Shown here in pieces: positions 1 through 42,009 of a stretch of 64,000 nt of DNA. Under the pieces are notes generated by a model that saw only the letters and a list, made by a program, of their open reading frames with translations, was not told where the DNA came from and did not search any database. How positions within the stretch are numbered: position 1 is the first letter of the stretch; each line of letters begins with the position of its first letter. The stretch spans positions 17,667,165 through 17,731,164 of the forward strand of contig NC_133221.1 in the NCBI RefSeq assembly GCF_040436345.1, given 5' to 3'. The position numbers and the translations under genes were made by a program. This DNA comes from Pagrus major (taxonomy: Eukaryota; Chordata; Actinopteri; Spariformes; Sparidae).

Positions 1-296
1 AAACCAACTTGGTGAAGCCACCTGTATGGAATATAGTAGTGAGAACTAAGGGAATAGTACAGCACACAGATACAGCATTGAAATAAATGTAATCCATAGA
101 AAATATCTTGAATATTTATGGCACTCAACCCGATGTTATGTCAAGTCCACAAAACATTTCATGGAGCTTCTCAGCAAAAAAGGGTTGCAGCACTCTCCTT
201 AACAAGGAGATGATGTAGATGGGGACTTGTTCTATGAAACAAGTTTAAAAAGAATAAAATGGCTTCATTTAGCTTGTCTGGCATAATCCAAGTCTC

Positions 297-448
297 CAGA
301 AGCCCTGAGATTTCAAATTGATTTCGAAAGACATTATTTACACCCTTTCATGAGCCGAAATCTTCACTGTAGCAGCATGTGCATGAGCATCGAGGTTTCA
401 AACAGCGCCTTTTCAAATTCAAATCAATTTGAGATCTCAGGGCTTCTG
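297..448. repeat. 28-base inverted repeat, hairpin/MITE-like
   Basis: Bases 297-324 and 421-448 are reverse complements over 28 positions with one mismatch (core CAGAAGCCCTGAGA), separated by 96 bases. A stem-loop or short inverted-repeat MITE is the simplest reading. The target-site duplication is unclear. Confidence 0.65.
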
Positions 449-451
449 TGA

Positions 452-956
452 TTAAGGGCGCTCTCACTCTAGGCATCTGTACTGTGACCTAGCACATTTG
501 ACCCCCAAAGTCTAGTTTGTTGACTAATGTGAGCGCTTCGTACCATGCTCAAGCACGGTACACTTCCTTGGCCCTGGCACAGTTGAGGTGTGCTTCGGTA
601 CAGTACGGTTGCTCATGCACAAGCACAAGCACGGGTGCGCAATGTGGACATGAACTGTAATCGTGCATATTATGCATTATCAAGAAATCCAGGAATGTGA
701 GAGGGCTGTCTATGACCAAAACAACACAAAATAAGCCACAAAAAAGTCAGTTAAGTTAGTCATGTTCTCTGTGTTGTTCTCCATTGTGCTGCGACCGTGC
801 TACGACGTGATGACATATGTACAAGAAGTAACTGTGCTCAGGCCGGTTGCGGCCAGAGTAATGTGGGTGCAGGCCAGCCGGGGACTGGGGAGAAGGGACA
901 AACGCGCTTCGGCATGGTATGGAGCAACTGGGTCAAGGGTGAGTGTGCCCTAAGAT
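452..956. mobile_element. Possible DNA-transposon/MITE remnant with short terminal inverted repeats
   Basis: The left end (TTAAGGGCGCTCTCACTC, ~453) and right end (near 938-955, GTGAGTGTGCCCTAA) are imperfect reverse complements. The interior has several CGGTAC/GTACGG palindromic pieces. No coding capacity is credible. The ends are approximate. Confidence 0.4.
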
Positions 957-1209
957 GGTCGAGCTGTATCAAGCGTGATATGTTTTTTTCTTTGTTTGTT
1001 TGATTTTTTATGTTTCATGTTGCTGTGAAGCTCCAGAAATGTTTCGTGGAGTACAAAATTTCACCTGGCTTTCCACTGGCATGAGGCTGAGTAGATAATG
1101 ACTGAATTTTCATTTTTGGTTGAATTTAACCTTTAATCATCTCACGCTTATCCAAAGCATTTATGATAAAACATCAACAATCCATATATTAAACGTTATA
1201 TCTTCCTAC

Positions 1210-30157
<28,948 letters not shown>

Positions 30158-31586
30158 GGGGAATGGCCTTTCCCACTCCTCCTAGACCTCCTCCTCCTCC
30201 TCCTCCAAACCTTTGCTCCTCCGTCAGTCCCCGTCTCTCTCTCTTTCTGTGGTCACCCACTCGCCCCTTCTAGTCTAACAGGCTGTTTTTTTCCAGTGTG
30301 GCAGGTGACTGAAGGCCGTCCTTAATCAAACCTTCTCCTCCTTTTCTTCCACTTTCTGTCTCCCGTCTCCTTTTATTAGATGTGTTACAGTACACAGGTG
30401 GGTGAGACCACAGCGGTTAGCGAATAGTTTCTGTCCTCACTTTCCTCCTCACCATTTCCTACATTTTCTTCAAAACCCACTTAGGTGCAGTACTAATCAA
30501 AGTAAACCACACGTCTCCCAGCTCTTACAAACACACACTGAACCGGGAGTTTTTTTTAAGCCTGTTGGGAAGCTGCAGTGTTGTTTCTTTCAAACTGTTG
30601 TGTGAACGTCTTCAAGTAAACCCTGCAAGACAAAAACAAAACACTGCATTAATATTCAGGCAGGCAGGGAAGAGAATTATTGTCAATGTTGTTGCCATTT
30701 TTAACTCTCTTAAGAAGAATGGAAGTGGCATGCTGTTTGTAATAATGACATACATTATAAATGGAAAGTCAGAGGGTCCCCTATACGTTGGAGCAGGACC
30801 AAAGCTGGCCTGACGTAGGGTTAAATTTAACGTAGGGTTTAAACTTAATTTTTATGCTTTTTATTTTTTCAGAGGTAAAAATGTTCTTTTATCCCTCATT
30901 ATTTATTATTTTACATAATCTGAGCACAGCGGGCAGAGTGTACAGGAAGTCAGTCAAACAGGAAAGTACCATTTTGCATCTTAACAATGCAATACAATAC
31001 AACAGGTGTTTGCCTTTGTTGTTAAGTTTGTCTTTTGTCCCTTCAAAGGAAAAGGTTTGGGCAGCCCTGTTTTCGAGGGACAAAATGGACCAACACAAAG
31101 AAGAAAATCCTTACAGTGCCTTTGTAAGGAAATTGACTTTTCAGAGTAGCTGAGTATGCCTGTGGTGGGGAGAAGGACCACTTTCTCCTGTAATCAAGAT
31201 CTTAACTGGCTAGCATCTGTATTTGTTTTGAAAACATGCGAGAGAAAGATGCAGCATAGTTTTAACACCATTTTTCTTTTTTAAACACAGCTGTTTGCAG
31301 GATGCATGACAGTGAGGTAATATATCTATGTGTGGCTATATAGAATTTATTACTGTGATATGGCAATGGTGAAACCAAGTATACTTTGTTTTAGTGTCAT
31401 ACTGTAGCATCAGACTACAGAGCAACTTCTTTCCTCAGGCTGTGAGACACCCCAATTCATCCTCAGAACTCTGCCAGAAATTTTTTTTTTATTTTTATGG
31501 CTAATCCAACCCAGTGACAGGCATTAAGGATAATATAAAGAAAATAGTCAATATTCTCGTTGTCTCGTTTGCTTATGTAGGTCATA

Positions 31587-32247
31587 TATACCCCCTTTTA
31601 CCCAACATGAACCAAGGTAGTTCTTGGCTGGCGCTCGAGTTGTTTTGGAATTGCGAACCACCTGAGAACCGGTTTCCTTTTCCACGAGCTATAGAGCCAT
31701 AGCCATATAGAGTCATGTCATTACATGACTGTGTACGGCTCACATTTCCCAGCATCGCGAGGAACAACTACAGTGGACTGCACTCACTTTTTACATGTCT
31801 TGCTCCAGGCTTTGCATGCCTATATTGGAATCCAAACAGAACTGGTCCAATGCATTTGTGCCGCTGATTGATGTGGACAGCGATTATGCTAGAGAAGAAA
31901 TGTAATTACCGACCACCTTTTTATTCTTGTGAACACTGAGCATAAGCTGCTAATGTGTGACTTTGTGGGCCCCAGTCCTATCAAGCTTTGACTGCGCTCG
32001 TATCAATCCATGGTGAAAAGTCTTTTCATTCTTCTGTAGATAAGTCAGACAACACTACACACTACACTAGCTCTGTTTTTTTAAAATGGCCATCATAAGG
32101 TTTTAATTAATCCTTGGTCACGATAATCCCACCCCTGACGTAAGCAGTTCTTTGCCTGTTGAAATGCAAAAAACTGTTTTCAGAATAGGCATCATTAACT
32201 GGCTCCAAACTGGCCCTTGAACTGCCTTGGTGAGGAGGGGGTAATAT
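31587..32247. mobile_element. MITE-like element with terminal inverted repeats
   Basis: The left ACCAAGGTAGTTCTTGG (31611-31627) pairs with a right copy whose reverse complement reads ACCAAGGCAGTTCAAGG (32215-32231). Looser matching extends outward into CCCCCTTTTA/TACCCCCTCC. Non-coding, about 0.65 kb. Confidence 0.5.
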
Positions 32248-34154
32248 AAGCATCAGTATTAAATTGAGACACTTTCATAACCAGTTAAAAACTCCTTGTA
32301 GTGTGTATAAAGTATGTGTAATTTGAATTGGATTGGATATAAAGTACTGTTTCTCTTCTAAAGAAGAGTTGTAACTGATTCAGCAGCTCTTTCTTGGAAG
32401 GAAGGAAGCCACTGCTAACTATTGCAAAGAAAAAAATGTCACTTGAGAATGTAAAGTGTTGGTTGCCTGTAAAACTTAAGGCAAACATTAAAGAGAAGAT
32501 TCCATAATTGGTACAAAGTTTACAGTAATCAGATGCGGGGTAAAACCTCAGAAAGTAGAAATGTCCGTAAATGGTCTTTTTCCACAGCGACTTGCAAAGA
32601 TGACCCGAGGTAATTAATGTTAATTCAAACTCTGTAGTGAACTCTGTCAGCCCAACTTGTACCCATATATGGTAAGAACATCCCAAAACCCATTTAGGAG
32701 AGTGACCATTTAATCAGCTTAAATCTGCCAAACAAAAGCTTCATCTCTGTTATGGGCTAAACTTTGACATCCTCAAGGAATATCCTGCTAGCGTGGTGAA
32801 GAATCACACATGGCTTCATCAATCATCAAGTGTGCGTTTATCAGCATCTTCTCACTTAAGTTGTGTATTCCATTAGTCAACAGAAAAGCTGCAGTTAGGA
32901 GTATGCGATCCTGACCATTAAATATGGATGATGAACTATGGGCCGCTTGAGTGTGAATAATTCATACACAGGGGGACTGTCGAACTATGCTAGAGTGACT
33001 ACCACACATCTGCAACAAAGGGCTCATAAATACACATAACTCTGATTATGATTATCATCAGCACAGGCCTCAGCCCACAGTATTATTCAGTGCACACCCA
33101 GTCAACCGTTCAAGCAGGGTCAGTATTATCCTCTGCCAGCAGAAAGGTGAAACTGAACACAGCAGGTTTCCTCTGACCCTGCAATGCTGCAACTCATTCA
33201 CAGTTTAGGTATGTGTGCGAGTACGTCTTTCTCGTGACATCTTTATCTTTACTTCTCCTCTATCACTCCCCATCTGTCCCTGGGAGGTTATCATATCTCC
33301 TCCGCCTTCTGACACCCAATGATCTCTCAGTGGCTGCATCAGAGCTGTTTCATTAAGACACTGAACTTACTCTGGAGCCAATATCTAAGAGGCAGGGTTG
33401 GGTTGGCAATTACGGTAGCAATAGCTACAAAAGCCCAAAGCTTGTGATTAAAGCAGCTGGACTTACAGGAAGAGAGCATGCTAATGCATCTCAACGACAA
33501 AAGCTGTAATGAAGTAATGAGGCTGTCCTGGGAGTGTAATGGTGCAGTAAATGAAAGTAAAAAGTGCATTCCAGGTCAAGGGATTAACTCACTTTGCATA
33601 TTAGTTTACAACTCAACACATATTACTTTACCACTGAGCAAGTGGCACTTTCAAGAGGCACTGTCTGCACTCTGCACCCCTGTCTAGGGTTACAGGACTC
33701 TTCGGTATGAAGCTGTACACACAGACCACACATATACAGTCTATCCTGGCCCCCTGAAATCAGCACTGACAGCCGGGCCCGGTCAAAGTCACAGCAGCAA
33801 ATCCAGACGTTTTCTTCAGTTTTAATGAGCAAAGCCCACCATGACCACTGGGGGGCTTGTCTAGCAGCTCGCAGCTGCTATTATCTCTTTTATCATGCGG
33901 TCATTAACACTCACATCAAGTCTGTTGTCTCTCCAGACTCAAAGCAGAAGAGTCCGACAGGCAATGCTAGTAGCTGTCAGTCACATTAGGGACACAATAG
34001 GCTGATATGAGACCAACTGCTAGGAGGCTCCTGAAGAGCAAGAAGAATTCCTGTTCAGCTACATTCCCGAGACACAGACACATGCTCCAAGAGACAGGAG
34101 GTCATAATTATCAAGCTAGTGGCCGCCCACAACACACTCCACACCTAATACTGG

Positions 34155-34260
34155 GGCTGCAACTAAGGATTATTTTCATTTTATCCATTAATCTGTCAGA
34201 TATTTTCACAATGAATCGATTAGTTGTTTGAGTGTGAAATGTCAAAAAGTTTTAAGAAAT
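34155..34260. mobile_element. Short dispersed repeat ('GGCTGCAACTAAGGATTATTTT' family)
   Basis: It matches a very common teleost MITE-like sequence (GGGGCTGCAACTAA..ATTATTTTCATT..ATTAATCTG), and its end recurs at 34680-34810. Family identity is from memory. Confidence 0.5.
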
Positions 34261-34679
34261 GTTCAACACAATCTCCCAGAGTGACGAGAGCCTGGCCAAT
34301 ATATTGGTCGACCATTTTTGGCCAATCACAGATATATCAGTGTTGTATTATCTTACAGAATATGGTGCAGAAAAAGATGCTTGAAGTTTTTAAATGAACT
34401 CAGCTCTTTCACATTTTAGATGTGTTTTTGTGTTTCTGTAGCATTGAAGCTGAGTGTAATGATTGTAGCACTTGATAAGTATTAGCAACGCTGCTATTCA
34501 GTAGCCTTTCTGTCACTCAGTGGTTGTAACTATGGTGACGGTTGCCATCTGTAGCATTAGGGGCATCGCCTCTATTGAGTTATTCAAGTTTTCTGGTAGA
34601 AATTCCTGTATTGTGTCATATTGCAATATATATATTGCAGAAAAACAAAATACTGTAATGCCAGTTTTTTTATATTGTG

Positions 34680-34810
34680 CAACTAATGATTATGTTCATT
34701 GTTGATTAGTCTGTTGATTATTTTCTGGACCAATCAATTAGTTTCTTTGTCTTTAATATGTCAAAAAATGGTTAAAAAAAAATGTCAGTCACTGTTTCCC
34801 GAAGCCCATG
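34680..34810. mobile_element. Second, diverged copy of the CAACTAAtGATTAT family
   Basis: It shares CAACTAATGATTATGTTCAT, ATTATTTTCTGGACCAATCA and CAGTCACTGTTTCCCGAAGC with this family. Related pieces occur at 36755-36860 and 50310-50400. Confidence 0.5.
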
Positions 34811-35306
34811 ACAACGTCCTCAGTACTTCAATAAATAGAAATAAAAGAGAACATATGACTTATCTAAGACTTCACAGTGACTAAAACTAAAGAGAAATGA
34901 CCTGGATGAGGCCATATTGTACTTCATACTGTATTGTACAGTGAGACTAAAAAAGGTGAAGGCTAACAGGATGTGGGGGACATAAAGGGGGGGAAAAACA
35001 ACAGGCGATAAAGAGAGGGAAGTTGCCCTTTAAACAGGAGCTTATTCGCCCATGTCCCCAGGGCAAGGAGTTCCCATGAAAGCCACATACCGGACAGAGT
35101 TATCACAGTACATCAAACACGTTCAACCCCATCACTGTCTCTCACACCCGCCCAGTCTCCCCTTCCAAACACACACACACAGACACACAGACACACACAC
35201 ACAGATATAAGACACACACAAGCAGGCAAGAACAAACTTTGTGTATCACTCTTTCGTTCTCTCTCTGTCCCTCTCACACTCGTTCTATCTTTTATACAGA
35301 GACAAA

Positions 35307-35322
35307 AACACACACCCACACA

Positions 35323-35356
<34 letters not shown>
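35307..35356. repeat. (CA)n microsatellite
   Basis: A CA run with a few CCC interruptions, preceded by another CA-rich tract at 35165-35220. Confidence 0.9.
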
Positions 35357-35357
<1 letters not shown>

Positions 35358-36457
35358 CCAAAGCAAACCCTCTCTCACACCCAAACCGCATGTCCCCTTT
35401 CAATGAAAGAATGCCGAAAGGAATTTCCTGACACCAGCCAAATGACCAAGCAACTGCCCATGTGGGCAAAAGTGGTAAACCAAAGTTGAAGATAACAAAA
35501 TCAAAGTCGTAGCTTGAAGCAGCGACATCTTTCTGACGACTCCAGAGTGCAGAAAAAACATCGAGTTCACACGTCAGAATCATTGTCTGATCATTTTTCT
35601 ATCAGCGCTGGAGTACATGAGAACCGAACATCTGACGCGCTGCACTATGCCTGCCCTCCAGGCTTCTGTGAGGCTCCTGCATGGGGAGAACACCTGCAGC
35701 TGCCTAATCATGTCTGAAATGTGCAGCGAAAATCATTGTGACACCTTTGCTTCATGACTGCCAAAGATGTGATTTCTATTCTTTTCTCAAAAAACGCTGA
35801 AGGCAAAGGTTTGTTTTTGCTAGAACTTTTTTTGGCATCTGCGCTCAAAAGTTTTGAGACAAGGAGAAAAAAGCCAAAGACAAGCAAAAGTGCACACACC
35901 AGAGTCTCTCTCGCATCCCCTACACGATCTATAACTTTAAACACAACAAATACATTGCAACCCTATCTGCCCACTGCACTTTTTTTTCATCCCTACTTCA
36001 TGGGGATACACACATTAATCCCCTGGAACCAAACTGCCGCTGGAAAATTAGGCAGGCAAACAAAGGAAGAGCCGGGGGGACTCTGTGTGTGTGTGCGCAC
36101 AGACAGCGCCGTTTTTTGCAATCGAGGGGGACGTGCAGATGAAAAGAGTGAATAAAAAGTGGCGAGGGGGACAGGAAGGGATTGTAGTTGGTGGGAGCAG
36201 GCGGACAGCAGAGTTTCAAACAGAGAGAGCGAGAGAGGGAAGGAGAGATGGAGCGAGGGGGGCCGGCTAGTAGAAGGGGTGGGAAAAATGTGTGTGTGAA
36301 AGAGAACAAGAGAGAGATAAAGAGAGGGGGGTGGCACAGACAAAAAGGGGGCTGGGGGGGATTTTGCCTGATAAAATATGTGCCAATGTTTGTGTGAATG
36401 AAAGCAGTGACTATAGCTAAATTTTTGACCCGGACAAAAGCAGCTACAGTTGTGCGT

Positions 36458-36597
36458 GGAGAGGAGAGGAGAGGAGAGGAGAGGAGAGGAGAAGAGAGGA
36501 GAGGAGAAGAGAGGATGAGGAGAGGAGAGGAGAGGATGAGGAGGAGAGGATGAAGAAGAGAGGATGAAGACGAGAGGAAGAAGAGAGGAAGTGGAGG
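36458..36597. repeat. (GGAGA)n purine-rich tract
   Basis: A polypurine pentanucleotide array that decays into GATGAGGA/GAAGAGAG variants, preceded by a GA-rich zone from about 36,215. Strand-asymmetric purine tract. Confidence 0.9.
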
Positions 36598-37254
36598 AAT
36601 GCTTTTAGTGGTTGGAAATGGTTGAGAACATGAGGCGTTTACATTAGCCTAGGAATAGTTTCCGTTGCTATGTCCAGTGTCACAGTGAGACTGGGCGCAG
36701 TGGGCTGAGGGAGAGCAGAGTGAGTTTATCTGTCTGACTGCACTCTAAGTAAAGATGAATCAAACAGGCGATCAACCGAAAATATATCATCGACTATTTT
36801 GTCAATCGATTCATGGTTTAGTCTTTTTTTCTTTTACAAAAATGCCACATCTTCTGCAATTATTGCTTCTCATTTATAAGATTTGCAACCTTTGTGTCTT
36901 ATGTGATTGTAACTTGCATGTATGTTGGTTTTAGACCATTGGTTAGACAAAAAAAAACAACAACAAAATGAAGGTCTTACCCAGGGCTTAAAGAAATAAG
37001 TCTTTTTTGTTGTTGTTTTTTTTTTTTACTAGTTTTTGTTACTCAGCAAAGTTGTTATTGTGTTAGCTCAGTAAACTTGGACCAATTTTAAGAAAGTAAG
37101 CTTTTTTTTATTTAAATGAACAAGGTTTGTTGCATTAAAACAACTTAACTAACTTAACTATAAATTCAGTTGTAAACTTGTAAGCAGCATCAGATCTAAG
37201 GTGTGCAATTAGTGCGAAACTAGCCGCCTCAATTAAACAGAGCACGACTGATGA

Positions 37255-37620
37255 TACTCGATTGTTGGGGGTGATGCCAATACTGATAATGGGGACTGAA
37301 AAAATTTGGATAGCGATGTATCGGCTGATGTTCTCATATACACAAAATATATACATAAGCGATGATCCCTCAGATTTCGTTATCAAACTCTTGTGTAAAA
37401 GATACATTAGCAACGGAGGCGGGATGTTTTACTGTGTAACAGTAGACTTCTTTGTCAAAAATGATATCAGTGCACTGAAACAGTAAACTTCACTGGGAAG
37501 TGAATGATTATAAATAACCTCGACAATTTTTTTCTGCAATATGTTGGGTTAGGGTTAATATTGGCAGATAATATTGGCTGGCCGATACGTTGGTCGAGCT
37601 TTACAATTAAACGCTGCTGC
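37255..37620. mobile_element. Dispersed repeat, copy A of the 'TATTGGCAGATAATATTGG' family
   Basis: It shares long segments with 53195-53535, such as ATCAGTGCACTGAAAC, GTAAACTTCACTGGGAA and TATTGGCAGATAATATTG. Non-coding. Confidence 0.65.
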
Positions 37621-40600
37621 CCTCACCAGTCTGCAGCAGAAATACTAGTCGATTAAAATTTCTTATTTTATTAATTATGTATTAACTGGAACTTCCCATT
37701 GGTTATTTAATACTGATGCCTACATATGACCTACATAGGCAAAGGAGACCATCAGCAAGAGGAATGGGTTTTTTTCTTTAGTTACTGTTGTTATATTTAA
37801 TCTCCGTCACCAGGTTTAGATCCCACTTATCTGAGTTGAATGAGTCATGAAATTATAAAATTATTTTTATGGAGAAGTGCTGAAAATGAATTAAGGGATC
37901 TCACAGCCTGAAGAAAGAAGCTGCTCTGTAATCTGGTGCTACAGTCCAGCGCTAAAACAAAGTTTACTTTATCATATTAGAGTCATTAATCTTACATAGC
38001 CACAGATAGATAATAACTTCAATGTCATACATCCTGCATAAAACTGTGTTTAAAAGAGAAAATAGTAATACAAATACGTTGCCTCTCTCTATTCACTCGC
38101 TTTCAAAACAAATGCATTCGCTAGCCAGGTCTAGATCGACACAGTTCCACTTTTGTCCACAGGGGCCGCCAGAATCAACAAAAAATGAAAGCTCCTTCTA
38201 GTAGCCTTGTGATTATTTTTTTAATGTTGAATATTGTTTTCAATGTCATCACGTTAGCATTTAAAATACGATTTGGTTGTTGAAGAGTGCGATTAACGGT
38301 TTCAAACAATTCATAAATATTTGTACAAACTTCAATATTAGCTGTACTTATAGATAAAATTGTGCTCAATTTGGACTGTTTCCTGTGCTTCTTTTTACTT
38401 AGGGGAAATCATTCAGAGAAATTATTTAGAAACAGTTAGAAATCAGTTAGTACAGTTGTATTGTCAGGTGTAATTCAAGTTACGAGAGCACAGCATCACA
38501 AGTCTGCATGTGTTGCACTTGCTGCATCAACTGCCAGTAACACTACTTTGCATATTATCACTTTGTTGATAATACTGATTGAGCTTTGACATGCCAGACG
38601 GGGAGGTTAATCTGGATCTCGATTACAGACTGGGAACTGAGAGAAGAATGACAAAATGGTGTTGTATTTCGCTGATTTAGCAGTGGAGTTCCCCCGCAGT
38701 CCTGATGATCGAATCCAAACCAATACCTGCCTGGAACAACAGCTTTTCCACCCATGATTAATGCAACACTCAAATCGAACCAGTCCTTTTCCAGTTCAGC
38801 ATTAGTCCCACAGAGATTTAAAGGGGAGATGGAGGCTGAGTGATGTGGGGAGACGGGGCAGAGGGAGCACAAGGTCTGAGAGCCGCTGGCCAAAATTCAA
38901 ATGGGCTCCATTTCAAGCATCAACTCTTCTGAAGTTCACAGGTCTACATCTGAACTGTGCAGCTCAGCTGTGGACCACATTGGCAGGTAAAAACAAAGGC
39001 TGTGCTTGTTTAGTTAGGTTGTGTCTAACAGGCAAGGCTGCTGCCATGAGCTCAGTCACACGAGGATACATCACCTTAAGTGTCAGGTGTAAACCTGCAA
39101 AGAGCTGACGTTGTCTGCTGCTGTCGTGTGGAAAACAGGAGGGACTCAGGCTCAGACTGTGACTGTGTGGCACTATAACAATAAATTACAATGTTCAAGA
39201 TGAGCGCTATGCAATGTACACAGCTATGGGAGAGAGAGCACTACAAATTGAATTCAAGATAATTTATTAATGAGCAGATCTTAACAATAACCCTATAATA
39301 AAAGCATCATTCATCTGAACTCAGCACAGTAATTTAAGATCAGTGTGTGTGTGCAACTGAGCAAGAAAAGATAATGTCAGAGTTAATTAAAACTACTCCT
39401 CCTCCTCAATGACTGCACGAGTCGCTTCAGCACATGTTGGTTCCACCAAGCGTCTTCGGACGTTTTTCGAAATCCGATGAAAAATATCCAACGCCGGCCA
39501 CTAGAATCAAACACACAATGATTGTTCTCGTCCCATTAGGGAAAACTCAAGGCTGAAAAACACAACAAGGACTTTTGTCCAATCCAGGTCAAGCATGGGA
39601 GAGTGGAGTGTAGGTAGCACACACACAGTACTGTTCAGCGAGAGGGAGAGGGAGAGACAGACAGAGAGAATATGTGTTATCTAACCCCCCTGTTTTGTTC
39701 TCTTTCATTCCCCTCAGCGAGCAGAACCGTCCCATACCAAAGGATTCCTCTAATCCAGGTGAGAGAAAGGCTCCTTAATCAGCCAGTGATGAATCAGGAT
39801 TACATGTTGCTAAAGTGGCTTACTACTCCTGCAGCTCATATCGACAACTGAGCCCCTTTTTGCTCATGCAAATGGCCTGTGGAGTGATGGAGAGATCAGC
39901 AAAGTGTTGATTTCAGCATTTTTAGGAGAGGAAGCATCCTCCCTCATGATTGAGTGCACCACTATGGCTTGGATGCAAAGTTTTGATGTATATCTGTAAA
40001 ATATCGATACAGGAGAAGCGGATGGGGATGCTTGGTGTTATATATCATTTATAGATCAAATACACTGACGCTGTGATTGAGTTTTAGGGATGATTTTACA
40101 CATTAATTGTGAAAATTGCTCAAAGCAAAGAACCCATGATGTGACAGAAGCTCTGAAGCAATAAATGCCTGTTATTTATAGGCTACAGCAGCATATACAC
40201 ACACAGTGATGCCTGGATGTGCAAGCAGCATGAAGGGCAGCTATTGGCTAGCCGGCAGCTCAGCTGACTCCAGAAACGCCATGCAAACGGTGAAAGACAC
40301 AAAGTACGATCACCACACAGGGCGAGGGAGAGAAAGAGGGAGAGCATAGGGACAGATGACTGACACCAGCACAAATCAAAAGCCCCAAACCTCCTGGCGT
40401 TTAATGGCATTTAATCACCAAACATGAAGGGCTGGATAGTTGGTGTCCGAGGGCCTGTGAGCTCGTCCCCTGCAGGTCTGCACTCAAGTGTTTATACACA
40501 GGGTGATTTATTTAAAGGTATTAAGCAGCCATAGGAGAGGAGGGATAACGCTACCCAAAATCCTCAAAACAAGACTGGATAAAATAAAAATAATAATGTC

Positions 40601-40679
40601 TCATTGAGCATCACTGTCCTGGAAATACGTACATTACTATGTGCCTTGTAATTGTAAAATAACAACAAACATTACTCAC

Positions 40680-41300
40680 CCAGATGCAGCATCGTAGCTC
40701 GTCGGTCCAGCGATATATTTATTATTTTTAAAAAGACGAGCCTCTCAGCGCTGATAGCTAGCTAACTCACTGGAAATGTTGTATTATTCATTTAGCTTTG
40801 TACAAACGTTTTTACACGAGATTTACACTGGGCTTTCTGCCTACAAAAAATATTCTAGACCCACTGAAAAAATACATTTACAAAAAAAAAATGAAAAGAG
40901 AGAGAGAAAAAAAACAATCTTTAGAAAAATGTGTCTCTCTGTGTATGAGATCCGCCCGCCACGGTGCTGTCGGACTGAAAATCCCCAGCGGAGCCGTCGA
41001 GCCTCGGTCCGTGTGAGAGCCAGGCACAGAGCTCCTGGTGTACGTGTTCCAGTCCAGACGGTGTTTGCCGTCGGTGTACAAATTTCCCCGCTCGCTGCTC
41101 CGTTTAAAGGCTCCAAGTTGTGCGGCCGGCCATTCATGTGAACCCGAATAATATCAGGAACTTATGTACATAATTTACAACGCACGACTCCGACGGCCTT
41201 CAGCAGGTTCTCGTGTGTGCTGTGCGCGCTCTGCCTGCTCGCTCTCACTTGCCACAGGGCTCTTCATCATCCCGAGGACGACGGACACCGACAGTGAGCT
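40680..41300 (-). other. wnk3: Probable non-coding first exon / 5'UTR of wnk3
   Basis: On the minus strand a strong splice donor (GTGAGTAAT) follows base 40,680, and a strong acceptor (pyrimidine-rich, TTGCAG) precedes base 30,622. Joining them puts a non-coding exon in the GC-rich block and gives the first coding exon a 5'UTR of about 465 bases, with an intron of about 10 kb. The upper boundary (transcription start) is a guess from base composition. Short upstream ATGs are present. No transcript evidence is available. Confidence 0.5.
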
Positions 41301-41370
41301 CGCTGCGCCGCCAGAGGGCGCTGCTGATGCGTGTTTGTGTACGCGGCTTGTTGTTACGTGACTTTGGTGC
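40920..41370 (-). promoter_or_regulatory. CpG-rich block, likely wnk3 promoter
   Basis: This 450-base stretch is GC- and CpG-rich in an otherwise AT-rich neighbourhood, and it sits just upstream of the putative wnk3 first-exon donor. It contains several CG-rich clusters and a CTCF-like site at its far end. No TATA box is obvious at a fixed position, as is usual for CpG-island promoters. Confidence 0.5.
41308..41322 (+). promoter_or_regulatory. CTCF-like motif
   Basis: CCGCCAGAGGGCGCT fits the CTCF core CCASYAGRKGGCRC well. It lies at the outer edge of the wnk3 CpG-rich block, between wnk3 and fam3a. Motif match only. Confidence 0.5.
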
Positions 41371-41879
41371 TGCATTCAAGTGCCGCTCGTAAGCTTTAGC
41401 TGCTGAACAGAAAACGAGCATTTTAACCGTTTTTGTATATATGTTTATGGTTTTTGCTGTGACAATGACAAATACTTTTTATGGTTGCTGTGGTTTTATT
41501 TTAGAAACCAGGAAGACAAATTATTAAATCAATGTAGAATGTACAATTCTTGCATGTTGCACTGGTGAAAGAGCTATTGAGATCTTTTTACTCTATTATA
41601 TATATATATATATATTTAATCACATTTGACTGTTAATATTATTGTTATATTTATTATTATTATTATATTAACGTTTTTAAATCATATTTTACTGTTATTA
41701 TTATTATTATCATTATTATTATTAACATTTTTAAATCACATTTTAATATTATCATTATTATTGTTACATATTTTTTATTGCTTGTTTTTATCTTTTGTCC
41801 TTTATCTTTTATTATTTTAACTATTCATTTTTATTGCAATTGGTGTGCATTAGTCTCTAAACCTTTTTTCAATTACTTG

Positions 41880-41945
41880 TAAAGCACTTTGAATTGCATT
41901 TTGATTTGTTTGAGAGGTGCTGTATAAATAAAGTTTGAGTGATTG
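41880..41945 (+). mobile_element. L2/Maui-like LINE 3' tail
   Basis: GTAAAGCACTTTGAATTGCA, then AGGTGCTGTATAAATAAAGT, is the typical 3' end of teleost L2/Maui LINEs. The ATT-rich stretch just before it may be its diverged 3'UTR. Confidence 0.7.
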
Positions 41946-42009
41946 ATCTTTGACCCAAGAAAAATGAGTGATACCACCTTATGAAAATACTAGGTTACAG
42001 GTCGAAGTC

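Larger units (their letters stand above)
30623..40679 (-). other. Putative first intron of wnk3 (10 kb), repeat-rich
   Basis: If the non-coding first exon is right, this is intron; otherwise it is upstream flank. It holds an inverted-repeat element (31587-32247), several copies of short dispersed repeats (34155-34260, 34660-34810, 36755-36860, 37255-37620), CA-rich tracts (35160-35356) and a GGAGA-rich block (36458-36597). No credible coding exon was found. Confidence 0.5.

Noticed and set aside
35113..35583. 156-codon minus-strand frame with [10 protein letters not shown] runs
   Set aside because: Produced by translation of the CA microsatellite.
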